The notes: generated by a model not told the origin, from the letters alone. A stretch of DNA of 64,000 bases from Calditrichota bacterium (GCA_003854985.1 RQOG01000048.1:1-64000); one strand, 5' to 3'; shown: positions 16,240 to 26,778, counted from the first letter of the stretch. Translations and numbers: made by a program.

Positions 16240-19212
16240 ATGAAGAAAAAGAGTCTTAAATTATGTATTTCCTTTATTTCATTACTATTGATGATATCAT
16301 TCTCAGTAGCTGCGTCAGGTAAAATCGAAGGCTATGTGCTTGACAGCCAAAGCGGCGATGCCTTGCCGGGCGCTAATGTGGTAATCGAAGGTACAGGATT
16401 AGGCTCGGCCACGGATATGGAAGGAAAGTTTATTATTCCGCAGGTGCCGGCCGGCAGTTACCAGCTTTCCGTAACTTATATGGGGTATCAAACAAAATCT
16501 GTTCCTGTAGAAGTGCTTGAGGACGAGACAACAACGCAGGTTATCAATCTGGATTTTGTGAGCATTGAGGGTGAAGTTATTGAAGTGACCGCCCAGGCTA
16601 AAGGCCAGATGGAAGCGGTTAATCAGCAGCGCGCATCGCTGCAGGTTACCAATGTTGTATCCGCCGACCGTATTCAGGAAGTGCCGGACGCCAATGCGGC
16701 TGAGTCTGTCGGACGCCTGCCGGGCGTTTCCCTTAAGCGGTCTTCAGGCGAAGGCAACGAAATTGTGATACGCGGTTTGCAGCCCAAAATGAATCTTATT
16801 ACAGTTAATGGCATTCGTATGCCGTCGACGAATGAATATAATACGGCAGTGGGGCTGGCAGGCATTTCCCAGTATATGCTGGATGGTATTGAAGTCAGAA
16901 AATCATTAACCGCCCAGGATGATGCGGATGTGGTTGGAGGTATTGTGGATTTAAAACTGGCCACCGCTCCGGTGGGCATGCACTGGAACGCCATCGTAGA
17001 CGGGATGTACAACGGTTTGTCAGATACCTATGGCTCTTACCGCGGCTCCATACAGGGAAGCAGTCGCTTCTTTAATGATAAATTGGGCGTCATCGGTCAG
17101 TTTAACATAGAAAAAGCGGATCGTCCGAATGAAGCCTTATCTGCTGGATACAATCATAATTACGGCAGACGTGACGAATGGCATCACGGTATTTTTCTGA
17201 CCAATGGAAATTACCAGTTAAATAATATCGAGCGTAACCGTTTTGGTTTTAATGTCCTGATGGATTATAAACTTCCGAAAGGTAAAATCCAGCTTAATTC
17301 GATTTATAATAACTTTGATGAGGACCGTTATGAGCGTCATTTTGTGTTTAGTGTCGCTTCAGGAGATATTGGTGTGACTAAAGATTTTAATGTGATTGAT
17401 GAAGAAAGCTATTCTATGGTTAATGGTCTCAGTTTGGAATCGGAGATCTTCGGGATGATATTTTTTGATTTTGGTGCTAATTATACTCTTGGCAACAGGA
17501 AGAGAACTAATAAAGCGCTGGGATTCTGGATTGATCCGGCTGGACCAGAAGGTATAGATGCGGAGTTTACTGATAATGTATATGGAAAAAATGCCTATTC
17601 TATAATTCCTTATATCAATGATATCGATGTGAACTGGGATCTTTCGCGGTTATACCTGGAAGAAGCTGAATTTGATGAGAATGAAACTACCGTCCAAACC
17701 AACCTAAAAATTCCCCTTACTCTGAGCAATAAAATATCGGGATTTGTCAAATTTGGCGGGAAGATGCGTTTTAAGGATCGGGATTATGATTTTGGCCAGG
17801 ACGGCGATAACGGCGGCATCTATGGCGGAGATTCTGATATCTGCGATCAGATAATCACGGATAATCCCGAATTTGCCTGGCCCTGGCTTTGGGAAGACAA
17901 ACCGCCTGGTACAAACGGAGTACCTGCTTATCCCGTATATTCCGGCGAGACGGATAAAATATTGAAGGATCGTTTCATCTTAAAATATTATCCGAAACAA
18001 AATACGGTGGAGCAAATTGTGGACAGGGCTAAAGCGGCGAACTGGGCCAGTCTGGATTTATGGAAAACAAAGGCACAGGACATTTACAGAGATTATGACG
18101 GCGATGAAAAACTGTACGCCGGATATCTGATGGCCGAATTCAGCTGGGAAAAAAGCGTATTGCTTAACGCCGGCGTACGATATGAGAAAGAAGAAACCAA
18201 CTATAAAGGATATGGCGTCAAAGATTGGGCCAGCGCCCAGGATGATCTGGACACTTTAGGTGTAGCAAAACGCACCAATGAATTCTTTTTGCCCAGCGTC
18301 ACCCTGCGTTATAATTATGCCGACTGGGGCGATGTACGTATAGCCTATTCACAGTCTCTGTCCCGGCCGGGATATTACGCCTTTATTCCGCATTATTATG
18401 CAGACTTGAGAGACTCTTTCTCTGAAACTGCCGGCAATCCACAGATAAAACCGATGCATTCATATAATTTTGATCTTATTTTTTCTTTTTATAATAACTA
18501 CATCGGCCTTTTTACCGTTGGTGGTTTCTATAAAGAAATGGAGGATTTTGTTTATGAGGCAAATTTTGAGGTTATTAATGATACTCTGGATAATAGAAAG
18601 CATGCCTATAATTGGTTTGTTCCCAAGGGACAATATATAAATGTTTATTCGAATCTTGACAGAAAGTCCTTCGTAAGAGGCGTAGAATTCGACTGGCAGA
18701 CACGTTTCTGGTACTTACCATCCGTATTGAACGGTTTGGTTCTCGGTGTGAACTATTCAAAAATCTCTTCGGATGCTTACTACTATCAGGCAGAAAAAAG
18801 AAGTATACCTTATGATGTTGACGGAGATGGTACCATTTGGCCATGGGAAGTAAAAGAAGTACGTGCGGATAGTTTTCAGACCAGGCCGTTAATCGATCAG
18901 CCCAATGATATTTTTAACATATCACTGGGTTATGATTATAAGGATTTTTCCATGCGCTTGGCTTATTTGTTTCAGGGCAAAGTGATGACCTGGAAAGCCA
19001 GTGATAACGAACTGGATAATTTTACTTCAAATTATTCACGGCTGGATTTATCTATACGGCAGGGACTGCCGCTTGAAGGGCTTTCTGCGCAATTGCTATG
19101 GAGCAATATAACCGAGGAGTTTGAAAAAGCTTATACGTATGAGGATTTTTACAATAATAATGAACAGTATTATGGCAGCAATATTGTCTTAGGTATAAAA
19201 TATGAATTTTAA
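16240..19212 (+). CDS. TonB-dependent receptor with carboxypeptidase-regulatory-like N-terminus
   Basis: A 990-residue outer-membrane receptor. A signal peptide (about 1-24) is followed by a carboxypeptidase-D-regulatory-like domain (about 28-110, GKIEGYVLDSQSGDALPGANV), a TonB plug (about 125-240, with GRLPGVSLKRSSGEGNEIVIRGL) and a long beta barrel. The final residue is phenylalanine (GIKYEF), the usual outer-membrane insertion signal. AGGAGG precedes ATG 16240. No SusD-like partner follows, so this is not a standard SusCD pair. From its place between the regulator and glycanases it probably takes up oligosaccharides released from mannan or glucan. Confidence 0.9.
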   Translation: MKKKSLKLCISFISLLLMISFSVAASGKIEGYVLDSQSGDALPGANVVIEGTGLGSATDMEGKFIIPQVPAGSYQLSVTYMGYQTKSVPVEVLEDETTTQVINLDFVSIEGEVIEVTAQAKGQMEAVNQQRASLQVTNVVSADRIQEVPDANAAESVGRLPGVSLKRSSGEGNEIVIRGLQPKMNLITVNGIRMPSTNEYNTAVGLAGISQYMLDGIEVRKSLTAQDDADVVGGIVDLKLATAPVGMHWNAIVDGMYNGLSDTYGSYRGSIQGSSRFFNDKLGVIGQFNIEKADRPNEALSAGYNHNYGRRDEWHHGIFLTNGNYQLNNIERNRFGFNVLMDYKLPKGKIQLNSIYNNFDEDRYERHFVFSVASGDIGVTKDFNVIDEESYSMVNGLSLESEIFGMIFFDFGANYTLGNRKRTNKALGFWIDPAGPEGIDAEFTDNVYGKNAYSIIPYINDIDVNWDLSRLYLEEAEFDENETTVQTNLKIPLTLSNKISGFVKFGGKMRFKDRDYDFGQDGDNGGIYGGDSDICDQIITDNPEFAWPWLWEDKPPGTNGVPAYPVYSGETDKILKDRFILKYYPKQNTVEQIVDRAKAANWASLDLWKTKAQDIYRDYDGDEKLYAGYLMAEFSWEKSVLLNAGVRYEKEETNYKGYGVKDWASAQDDLDTLGVAKRTNEFFLPSVTLRYNYADWGDVRIAYSQSLSRPGYYAFIPHYYADLRDSFSETAGNPQIKPMHSYNFDLIFSFYNNYIGLFTVGGFYKEMEDFVYEANFEVINDTLDNRKHAYNWFVPKGQYINVYSNLDRKSFVRGVEFDWQTRFWYLPSVLNGLVLGVNYSKISSDAYYYQAEKRSIPYDVDGDGTIWPWEVKEVRADSFQTRPLIDQPNDIFNISLGYDYKDFSMRLAYLFQGKVMTWKASDNELDNFTSNYSRLDLSIRQGLPLEGLSAQLLWSNITEEFEKAYTYEDFYNNNEQYYGSNIVLGIKYEF

Positions 19213-19236
19213 CGGGTAATTTTTATAAAGGAGGTG

Positions 19237-19266
19237 ATGATCAAAAGGAAAAAACCTATTTTATAA
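19237..19266 (+). other. Possible nine-codon leader ORF behind an extended Shine-Dalgarno sequence
   Basis: In the 90-bp gap before the beta-helix gene lies AAAGGAGGTGAT, complementary to the usual 3' end of 16S rRNA. It runs into ATGATC and a nine-codon frame rich in lysine and arginine ending in TAA (19264-19266). The gap between GGAGG and the ATG is only 2 nt, which is short for initiation, so translation is doubtful. Confidence 0.25.
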
Positions 19267-19302
19267 TTAAACATTAACTAACTAAACAAATTGGAGGTTA
19301 AA

Positions 19303-21006
19303 ATGGCAAAACAATTACTAACATTGGCGACGTTGATCCTGTTATTGGTTGCATTTTGTGTCAGTCCCGTATCTGCATTTGTTGAAAAAGGCGATACGCT
19401 GGTTATCCAGCAGACCGATCAGAACGCTACCCCCCTTGATCAGATTATTGCGGCGGATACCTTAGGAGATGGTTCCCGCAAACACCTGGTCTATGAACTG
19501 GTGCCGGACGGCTGGTATCCTTTATCCGGAACGCTGACTGCGGGCACTTATGATCTGAATATTGTGGGTGGAAAACGCACTACCGAACAATCACGACCGT
19601 GGATTCTTGCAGGAGATCCGTTTGGCGGGTGGTACATGATATCAGTAGGTGAAAATTTTACAATGAAAGGCGTTCATTTTATGCAAATCGCCAATACGCT
19701 TGGCGGCAATATAGGTGAATGGGCAAGAGCAGGTGTTGAAGTTACGGGTGTGGATAAAACTATTATTTTTCATGATAATGTATGGGATTTTAATACAGGT
19801 CGTAGTCTTGGCGGTGGAAAAAACGGTCTTAAACTTTTGGTGAGCAATTGTCTGTTCCGTTTCAACAAGCCGACAAATAACAGCGTCTGGGCCGGCCAGG
19901 GATTCGACATCCGGGCGGCGGATTTAGATACGGTTATTTTTAAAAACTGTACCTGGTATGGCGGTGGACCCTTCCTGAACGTTACGTGGGGATCGTCTGA
20001 GAATCTGTTCAGAATGGATCATTGTACCATTGCCGACTGGGTTCAGTTCCCGATTCACGGCGTGCATTATACCAATGCCGAATTTACCAATATGGTATTT
20101 TACAACGCGCACACTATGGGTGAAGATTCAGCTATGATTAAAGGCCAGGATCCCGACGGACTGCCTTATGGCGTGTTGAATATAGACACACTATATGCCG
20201 ATATGGGCGATGAAGCGAACCGCAGAATGGTTGTTCAGAATAATAACAATTTTGTCAAGCAAAATATTAAAGATTACTGGGCCATAGCTACGGCTCCTGC
20301 CGATGCAGAAAAATATCGTTTTTTTACTGTTGCCGATCCTACCTATTACGACGGTTTTATGAATTCACGTACCCGGGCCATGTTTGAAAACGATACAGAC
20401 TGGCCGAATCTGATACATGAGAATACCACCAGTCTGGATCCGCAGTTTGCCGATTATTTTGATTATTCGGATACACTGATCAACTACTCGAAAGCTTATT
20501 ACAGCTATGCCTGGCCGGGAGTATCCAAAACAAAGTTTATGCTTGATCCGGACGGCGAACCCCTGATGCCAACAGATCCGATGGTTTATGATCTGAAAGT
20601 AACCAACGCGGCGCTCAGAACAGCCAGCACAACGGGCGGCGTGATCGGCGACCTGACCTGGGAACTTGAAAACGGTTATAACAGCACTCAGGCAGAAATA
20701 GCTACAGCCATAGCTAAAAAACAGGTTAAACAACCTGGCGAATTTGCATTGCGCCAGAATTATCCTAATCCTTTTAACCCGGTATGTACAATTAGTTTCA
20801 ATATTCCTGTTTCCGAGAATGTAACCCTTGAAGTATACAATACTCTTGGACAGAAAGTAGCTACAATTCTTAAGAATAAAAGCCTGAGAGCAGGCGCTCA
20901 TGTTTATAAGTTCAACGGCTCTAATTTATCCAGCGGCGTTTATTTTTATAAACTGGTTGCCGGTGATCAGTATAGTGAAACCAGGAAGATGATGCTTCTC
21001 AAATAG
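19303..21006 (+). CDS. Secreted beta-helix-like protein with T9SS sorting domain
   Basis: A 567-residue secreted protein. Signal peptide to about residue 25 (cleavage near SPVSA). The middle shows repeated short beta strands and asparagine/histidine turns, like a right-handed beta helix of the pectate-lyase type. The last ~80 residues are a type IX secretion C-terminal sorting domain: NYPNPFNPVCTISFNIP, then LSSGVYFYKL and KMMLLK. It should be exported through the outer membrane and anchored at the surface. I chose ATG 19303 because GGAGG lies 5 nt before it. The catalytic role, if any, is not recognised; it may bind or cut polysaccharide. Confidence 0.75.
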   Translation: MAKQLLTLATLILLLVAFCVSPVSAFVEKGDTLVIQQTDQNATPLDQIIAADTLGDGSRKHLVYELVPDGWYPLSGTLTAGTYDLNIVGGKRTTEQSRPWILAGDPFGGWYMISVGENFTMKGVHFMQIANTLGGNIGEWARAGVEVTGVDKTIIFHDNVWDFNTGRSLGGGKNGLKLLVSNCLFRFNKPTNNSVWAGQGFDIRAADLDTVIFKNCTWYGGGPFLNVTWGSSENLFRMDHCTIADWVQFPIHGVHYTNAEFTNMVFYNAHTMGEDSAMIKGQDPDGLPYGVLNIDTLYADMGDEANRRMVVQNNNNFVKQNIKDYWAIATAPADAEKYRFFTVADPTYYDGFMNSRTRAMFENDTDWPNLIHENTTSLDPQFADYFDYSDTLINYSKAYYSYAWPGVSKTKFMLDPDGEPLMPTDPMVYDLKVTNAALRTASTTGGVIGDLTWELENGYNSTQAEIATAIAKKQVKQPGEFALRQNYPNPFNPVCTISFNIPVSENVTLEVYNTLGQKVATILKNKSLRAGAHVYKFNGSNLSSGVYFYKLVAGDQYSETRKMMLLK

Positions 21007-21042
21007 CATGGTATTACTCACAATTTTTCTCCTTAAATTGGG

Positions 21043-21076
21043 AAAGGCGGTAAGTTTCATCAGCCGCCTTTTTTTA
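21043..21076 (+). terminator. Rho-independent terminator
   Basis: An 8-bp stem AAAGGCGG/CCGCCTTT (21043-21050 with 21064-21071) is followed by a T run, 36 bp after the beta-helix gene. It separates that gene from the GH5-like gene at 21127. Confidence 0.8.
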
Positions 21077-21126
21077 GTATTTCTGCTATCTTAGATAGAA
21101 GTATTATGAATAACCGGAGATAAAAA

Positions 21127-23808
21127 ATGAATAAAATATTAATGATAATCATAGCAATTTTTTGTCTTCATTTATCTGAATGTTTCTCCCAAACCAATAG
21201 AATTATGGTTAACGGGCAGGCATTATTTTTTAGTGGAATGAATATGGCCTGGGGAAGTTTTGCGCGCGATGCAACTTATTTTAATTCTGATCCGGCCATT
21301 GAACCGTTGTTTATTCAGGCTTTGGATGAAATCTCTGAAAATGGCGGTAATTCCATGCGCTGGTGGGTGCATGTTAATGGAAGATACAGCCCTGTTTTTA
21401 CGGATGGAAAAGTTTCCGGCCTTACAACTGAAATAGAAAATATTCGCCGGATTCTTGATCTGGCCTACGAGAGAAAAATGTTGATATGTCTGAGCCTCTG
21501 GTCTCATGATATGCTTACTGACGGAGGACAAAACCTTGATGATATCGAAGCGATGCTGGAAGATTCCGCTTCCGCTCATGCCTATGTAGAAAACGCGCTT
21601 ATACCTTTAGTTCAGGGGCTTAAGGGACATCCCGGAATTGCCTGTTGGGAAATTTTCAATGAACCGGAAGGTATGCTTGTTTCCACAGGATGGACAACCC
21701 GCAGAACTACAATTCCGGATATTCAACGTTTTGTGAATATATGCGCCGGCGCTATCCATAGAACGGATTCAACCGCATTAGTTACCAATGGAACCCATAA
21801 AATAACATATAACTCTGATATCGGTACTTTTACTAATAATTATGATGATGACCTTTTAATTGCAGCCGGAGGCGATTCATTAGGATATCTGGATTTTTAT
21901 CAGGTGCACTATTACTCAAATTTTTCCAGTTCTGAAAATGTTTTTGGCTATCCGTATTCGCATTGGGAATTGGATAAACCATTGGTTGTTGGAGAATTTG
22001 CCGCAAAAGGTCCGAATGCTTCAACGGATCCCCTCGAAGCATATCAATGGCTGTATCAACAAGGATATGCGGGCGGCTGGTCGTGGACCTGGACCGGGCA
22101 TGATGGCTATGGCGGCATTGAAGAGGCTGCACCCGGTATGCAATATTTGTATGATAATTATCCTTCCGATATTATTGTCAGAAATCCGGGAATTATATTG
22201 AGTTTCAGCGCAGATAGTTTAATTATAGCTAAGGGCGATTCGGTTGCATTAATGTGGAATACTTCCGATTCATCGGAAGTAATGCTGAATGGTTTTTCTG
22301 TTGAACAAAATGACACCGTTTATGTCAGTCCGGATTCTACCACAACCTATAAGCTGATTGCAGCCAGTCCTCTCTATTCCGATTCTAGTGAAATTACAAT
22401 AACGGTATTGTATCCCGGAAGCATTGTGTATTTTACCGCAACGCCACAGGCATTGGAATTAGGAGAATCAAGCACGTTGGCATGGAGTGTAATTGACAGC
22501 GCTTTAGTGACATTAAACGGCGATGTTGTATTAGCATCGGATTTAAAAATAATAACGCCGGTCAATGATACAACTTTTACTTTACGGACTTATGGAGCTA
22601 TTACAGATTCTGCCTCTGTTAGAATTACCGTCCTGGATGTGCTGGCCATTAATCGCGCTCTGAATAAACCCGCTTATGCCTCGTCTACAGAAAATACTAC
22701 CGGGGTTCAGGGGCCTTTCGCTACGGTGGATGGAAATTATTTAACCCGCTGGAGCAGCGATTATCCCGATTTGAGTGATGCAGAAGCTGATTCTCAATGG
22801 ATATATATCGATTTGTTAGGTTTCTATGATATTGCCCGCGTTGAGTTATATTGGGAAGATGCTTATGGCGAAAGTTATAGAATAGAAATTTCTGATAATG
22901 CCAGAACATGGACGACTGTTTCCACGGTAACCGGAGGCGATGGAGGCGCGGATGTATTAGATGGCTTGTCCGGAACAGGAAGATTTGTAAGAATGAAGGG
23001 CGTCAACCGTGGAACACAATGGGGTTATTCTCTTTATGAATTTGAGGTTTATGGTTATCCTGTGGAAGATATAATTGTAACGGAGTATATAGATAATTTT
23101 GAAGACGGTTTTTTGAATGGCTGGAAGGCGGATCATCCGGAGACTTTCGGATTGTCTGAAAGTGACGGAGTACTAACAATAACCTATAACAGAACCGGTT
23201 CCAGCGGCATATGGGATAATTTCAATTTAACTCCGATTGGGAAGATAGACGCTTCGGGTTTCCCTTATATAACCGTTAAAATTAAATCGACTATTGCAAC
23301 ACAGGTAACCTTCAAACCTATATATGAATCCGGCGATGACTGGCTGCAAAAAAATGTTCCGGGCGATGATACCTGGCGTTGGTATACTTTTAATCTGACC
23401 GGATTATCTTCAACGCCGATTTCCATCATTTATATGTATTTTGATGGAGGTTCTACAGATGTAAAATCGGGTATCGTGCAATTCGATGATTTACATATCG
23501 GCGTTCAGCCGACGGCAATTGACGAACCTTCAATTGAGGCGCCCATTGCCTATGAACTGGGTAATGCCTTTCCCAATCCCTTTAATCCTAAAACGAAAAT
23601 TAAGTACAGTATTCCAAATTCGGATCATGTGAAAATTGAAGTTTATAATGTATTGGGTCAGCATGTAAAAAGTCTGGTTAATGAATACAAGCATGCCGGT
23701 CAATATATAGTTGAATTTGATGGGATGAATTTACCAAGCGGTGTATATTTTTATACAATAAGAACCAATAAATATACAGCCGCAAAGAAAATGATATTGA
23801 TGAAATAA
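21127..23808 (+). CDS. Multidomain GH5-like endoglycanase with F5/8C domain and T9SS tail
   Basis: An 893-residue secreted enzyme. Domain order: signal peptide (to about 21); clan GH-A catalytic barrel (about 25-350) with acid/base E179 in EIFNEPEG and nucleophile E290 in VVGEFA; two short Ig-like repeats (about 355-505); a discoidin/F5-8C domain (about 510-640, RALNKPAYASSTE); a further carbohydrate-binding-like beta sandwich (about 650-795); and a T9SS sorting domain (about 815-893, AFPNPFNPKTKIKY.. to KMILMK). It most likely acts as a surface-exposed endo-beta-mannanase or glucanase that starts polysaccharide breakdown. Substrate is inferred from the neighbours. GGAGA precedes ATG 21127. 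Confidence 0.82.
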   Translation: MNKILMIIIAIFCLHLSECFSQTNRIMVNGQALFFSGMNMAWGSFARDATYFNSDPAIEPLFIQALDEISENGGNSMRWWVHVNGRYSPVFTDGKVSGLTTEIENIRRILDLAYERKMLICLSLWSHDMLTDGGQNLDDIEAMLEDSASAHAYVENALIPLVQGLKGHPGIACWEIFNEPEGMLVSTGWTTRRTTIPDIQRFVNICAGAIHRTDSTALVTNGTHKITYNSDIGTFTNNYDDDLLIAAGGDSLGYLDFYQVHYYSNFSSSENVFGYPYSHWELDKPLVVGEFAAKGPNASTDPLEAYQWLYQQGYAGGWSWTWTGHDGYGGIEEAAPGMQYLYDNYPSDIIVRNPGIILSFSADSLIIAKGDSVALMWNTSDSSEVMLNGFSVEQNDTVYVSPDSTTTYKLIAASPLYSDSSEITITVLYPGSIVYFTATPQALELGESSTLAWSVIDSALVTLNGDVVLASDLKIITPVNDTTFTLRTYGAITDSASVRITVLDVLAINRALNKPAYASSTENTTGVQGPFATVDGNYLTRWSSDYPDLSDAEADSQWIYIDLLGFYDIARVELYWEDAYGESYRIEISDNARTWTTVSTVTGGDGGADVLDGLSGTGRFVRMKGVNRGTQWGYSLYEFEVYGYPVEDIIVTEYIDNFEDGFLNGWKADHPETFGLSESDGVLTITYNRTGSSGIWDNFNLTPIGKIDASGFPYITVKIKSTIATQVTFKPIYESGDDWLQKNVPGDDTWRWYTFNLTGLSSTPISIIYMYFDGGSTDVKSGIVQFDDLHIGVQPTAIDEPSIEAPIAYELGNAFPNPFNPKTKIKYSIPNSDHVKIEVYNVLGQHVKSLVNEYKHAGQYIVEFDGMNLPSGVYFYTIRTNKYTAAKKMILMK

Positions 23809-24075
23809 AAATTAAACTCATCAAAATATAATCCGGTATTAGGTTTCAGTAACTCTGTATATCATGAGGTATAATTGCAAAGGGAAAAATGGTTGTTGAG
23901 ATCGTTATATATGATCATGGCGGATTTATTGAGATGCTGATGTGAGATATATTCTTAATAAGGCATTATATTGTTTCTGTGAAATATTAATACGAAAATT
24001 TTTGAACTGTACTCAACATTTAATAATTTTACCGGTGTAATCAATATAAATTCTGACTAACAAAACAGGGGAAAA

Positions 24076-25158
24076 ATGATGCGCTTTTTATCGCATTTAG
24101 TTACAGTTTTTATCGCCGGTTTGATCGTATGTCCTACGCTTGCTGCCCAGGTAAATATCCATGATCAAAAAGAAAAAAAGTGGTACGAGCAGGAAAGATG
24201 GCAGATGCCAAAGCCCAATCCTCAGGCTAAAATTCTGCCATTGATTAAAGTTGCAGGTAATAAATTTGTTAATGCAAATGGGGATACCATTGTATTCCGG
24301 GGATTATCTGTCTCCGATCCGGATAAATTGGAAGGGCAGGGGCATTGGGGAAAATCGTATTTTGAAGAAGTGCAAAAGATGGGGGCAAAACTGGTGAGAA
24401 TTCCTGTTCATCCGATTGCCTGGAAAGAACGCACCCCGGTAGTGTATCTGAAGCTGCTCGATCAGGCGGTCAGTTGGTGTACGGAACTGGAGATGTATGT
24501 TATCATCGACTGGCATTCCATTGGAAATTTAGTGATGGAATTATTTCAGAATCCGATATATGATACGACAAAAAAGGAAACCTACGAATTCTGGCGCACT
24601 ATTGCCGGTCATTTTCGAGGACATAATACCGTTGCCTTTTATGAAATTTTTAATGAACCCACCAATTTTAACGGCTTATTAGGCAATATGTCCTGGGAGG
24701 AATGGAAGACTTTAAATGAAAATATCATTCATCTTATCAAAGCTTATGACCCCGAAACTATCCCATTGGTTGCCGGTTTTGACTGGGCTTATGATCTCAA
24801 CCATCTCCGTTATAATCCCATTAATGCCGAAGGTATTGCTTATGTAACGCATCCTTACGCGATGAAAAGGCCCCAGCCGTGGGAACCAAGATGGGAAGAA
24901 AATTTCGGTTTCGCTGCCAATAAATATCCTGTGATGGCCACCGAAATCGGTTTTGGCATCATGGGAGAAGAACAGATCGATGAAAATCATTACGGGCCGC
25001 GCATCATCAATTTTCTGGAAGAAAAAAACATCAGCTGGCTGGCCTGGATTTTTGACGCTGAATGGCATCCGCATCTGTTTGAATCCTGGGAAAATTATAA
25101 ACTGACCCAGAGCGGTGCGTTTTTTAAGAAAATGCTTCATGAAAAGAACAAAAAATGA
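24076..25158 (+). CDS. GH5 endoglycanase, exported, no T9SS tail
   Basis: A 360-residue enzyme made of a signal peptide (to about 24, cleavage near TLAA) and one GH5 barrel. Typical GH5 motifs are visible: VIIDWHSIGN on strand 4, acid/base E194 in EIFNEPT and nucleophile E290 in MATEIGF. It lacks the sorting domain of its neighbour and should stay in the periplasm, where it could shorten imported oligosaccharides. Activity on mannan or glucan is inferred. AGGGGA precedes the double ATG at 24076. It is 44 bp ahead of the GH27 gene, probably co-transcribed. Confidence 0.85.
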   Translation: MMRFLSHLVTVFIAGLIVCPTLAAQVNIHDQKEKKWYEQERWQMPKPNPQAKILPLIKVAGNKFVNANGDTIVFRGLSVSDPDKLEGQGHWGKSYFEEVQKMGAKLVRIPVHPIAWKERTPVVYLKLLDQAVSWCTELEMYVIIDWHSIGNLVMELFQNPIYDTTKKETYEFWRTIAGHFRGHNTVAFYEIFNEPTNFNGLLGNMSWEEWKTLNENIIHLIKAYDPETIPLVAGFDWAYDLNHLRYNPINAEGIAYVTHPYAMKRPQPWEPRWEENFGFAANKYPVMATEIGFGIMGEEQIDENHYGPRIINFLEEKNISWLAWIFDAEWHPHLFESWENYKLTQSGAFFKKMLHEKNKK

Positions 25159-25202
25159 ACAGGGAAGTTCTGATTTTAAATTCAATTTAAAGGTGTAATC
25201 TT

Positions 25203-26411
25203 ATGAAGAAATTATTAGTAATACTAATATTATGTTCAACGTTTAGCCTTTACGGTCAGAAATTTAAAGGTTTGGCTCTGACGCCCCCTATGGGCTGGAA
25301 CAGCTGGAATAACTTTGCCTGCAATGTGAATGAAAATCTGATCCGTGAAACAGCGGATGCTATGGTTAGTTCCGGTATGAAAGATGCGGGTTACATTTAT
25401 ATCAATATTGATGACTGCTGGCATGGCGAACGGGACAGTCTTGGATTTATTCAGGCTGACCCGCAAAGGTTTCCTTCCGGTATGAAAGCCCTGGCCGACT
25501 ACATTCATTCGCTGGGATTAAAATTCGGCTTATACTCGGATGCAGGCTGGAAAACCTGCGGGGGCCGGAATGGTAGCCGCGGCTATGAGTATCAGGACGC
25601 TCTGCAATATGCAAAATGGGGCGTGGATTATCTTAAATATGACTGGTGCAATACCGAAGGGCTTAAAGCGCATGGCGCTTATCTGACAATTCGGGATGCG
25701 CTTTATAAAGCCGGGCGTCCGATTGTTTTAAGTATCTGCGAATGGGGCAATGATAAACCCTGGGAATGGGCCAAAGATATCGGCCATCTCTGGCGTACAA
25801 CAGGAGATATTATCAACTGCTTTGATTGTGTGCATGACCATGGTACATGGAAATCCTGGGGCGTTATGCAAATATTGGATAAACAGGATGGCTTAAGACA
25901 GTTTGCCGGGCCGGATCACTGGAATGATCCGGATATGATGGAAGTGGGCAACGGCATGACGGCCGGCGAGGACAGAGCGCATTTTTCAATGTGGTGTATG
26001 CTGGCCGCGCCCTTGATCGCCGGAAATGATATCAGGAATATGACCCAGGAAACCAGGGATATATTGACCAATAAAGAAGCAATCAGTATTAATCAGGATT
26101 CGTTGGGGATTCAGGGCTTTAAATTTTTAAAATATGGGGATGATATTGAAATATGGTTAAAACCTATGTCTAATGACGGCTGGGCGATGTGCTTTTTAAA
26201 TCGTGGTTTAAACGAAAGAAAAATCAGTTATAATTTTAAAGACCATATTTTCCAGGATGCTGGCAGATACATAGATTTTAATAATCATAAATTCACTGTC
26301 TACGATGTATGGGCAAAAAAAGAGTCAGGAACTACGGAAAAGAATTATATTTTTCAAATACCTTCTCATGATGTCGTATTATTGAAATTAACCTTGAATA
26401 AATCAAGATAA
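25203..26411 (+). CDS. GH27 alpha-galactosidase, exported
   Basis: A 402-residue family GH27 (clan GH-D) enzyme that removes alpha-1,6-galactose from galactomannan or related glycans. After a signal peptide (to about 18) comes the diagnostic TPPMGWNSWNNFACNVNE. Strand motifs include IDDCWHGERD, the nucleophile in KYDWC (D147) and the acid/base in RTTGD (D202). A C-terminal beta domain completes it. Its presence beside GH5 enzymes is the best indication that galactomannan is a substrate of the locus. A terminator follows at 26426-26458. Confidence 0.92.
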   Translation: MKKLLVILILCSTFSLYGQKFKGLALTPPMGWNSWNNFACNVNENLIRETADAMVSSGMKDAGYIYINIDDCWHGERDSLGFIQADPQRFPSGMKALADYIHSLGLKFGLYSDAGWKTCGGRNGSRGYEYQDALQYAKWGVDYLKYDWCNTEGLKAHGAYLTIRDALYKAGRPIVLSICEWGNDKPWEWAKDIGHLWRTTGDIINCFDCVHDHGTWKSWGVMQILDKQDGLRQFAGPDHWNDPDMMEVGNGMTAGEDRAHFSMWCMLAAPLIAGNDIRNMTQETRDILTNKEAISINQDSLGIQGFKFLKYGDDIEIWLKPMSNDGWAMCFLNRGLNERKISYNFKDHIFQDAGRYIDFNNHKFTVYDVWAKKESGTTEKNYIFQIPSHDVVLLKLTLNKSR

Positions 26412-26425
26412 GATATTCTGATAAC

Positions 26426-26458
26426 AAAGGTCTCGTTTAATTCGATCGGGACCTTTTT
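26426..26458 (+). terminator. Rho-independent terminator after GH27
   Basis: A 10-bp stem (26426-26435 with 26447-26456, AAAGGTCTCG/CGGGACCTTT, one wobble pair) is followed by Ts. It starts 15 bp after the alpha-galactosidase stop. Confidence 0.85.
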
Positions 26459-26733
26459 CCTGCTTTTGCTTATCGGCCCCTAAAATCTAATTTAGAAAAT
26501 ACTAAACACTTTTTAGATACAAATTTCAAATAAATCCGGTCAACGGCAACAACGGTTTCAATTATAAAATAAAGTTTTCTGTGTATAGAAATTGTTTATG
26601 TGAATAATCATTCTCATTTTTTTCATTCGATCAAAAGACCATAAGTAAATTGATTGATCCTGGTTCATAAATCGTTAAGAAAACTGACGTAAAACGGATA
26701 TTTTTATTTGGCAGTGTTTGGGGATATAAATAT

Positions 26734-26764
26734 ATTAACCCCAATAGATATAAGGGGTATTAAT
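26734..26764 (+). promoter_or_regulatory. Inverted repeat in the epimerase leader
   Basis: ATTAACCCC (26734-26742) faces GGGGTATTAAT (26754-26764) across 11 nt, just before the AGGAG ribosome site of the epimerase gene. It could be an operator or a leader hairpin. The remaining gap 26459-26733 shows no feature. Confidence 0.3.
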
Positions 26765-26778
26765 GTGAGGAGCTTGAA

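Noticed and set aside
19228-19242. Sequence complementary to the 16S 3' end considered as an rRNA fragment
   Set aside because: Only about 12 bp match, no other 16S sequence is present, and an extended ribosome site explains it.
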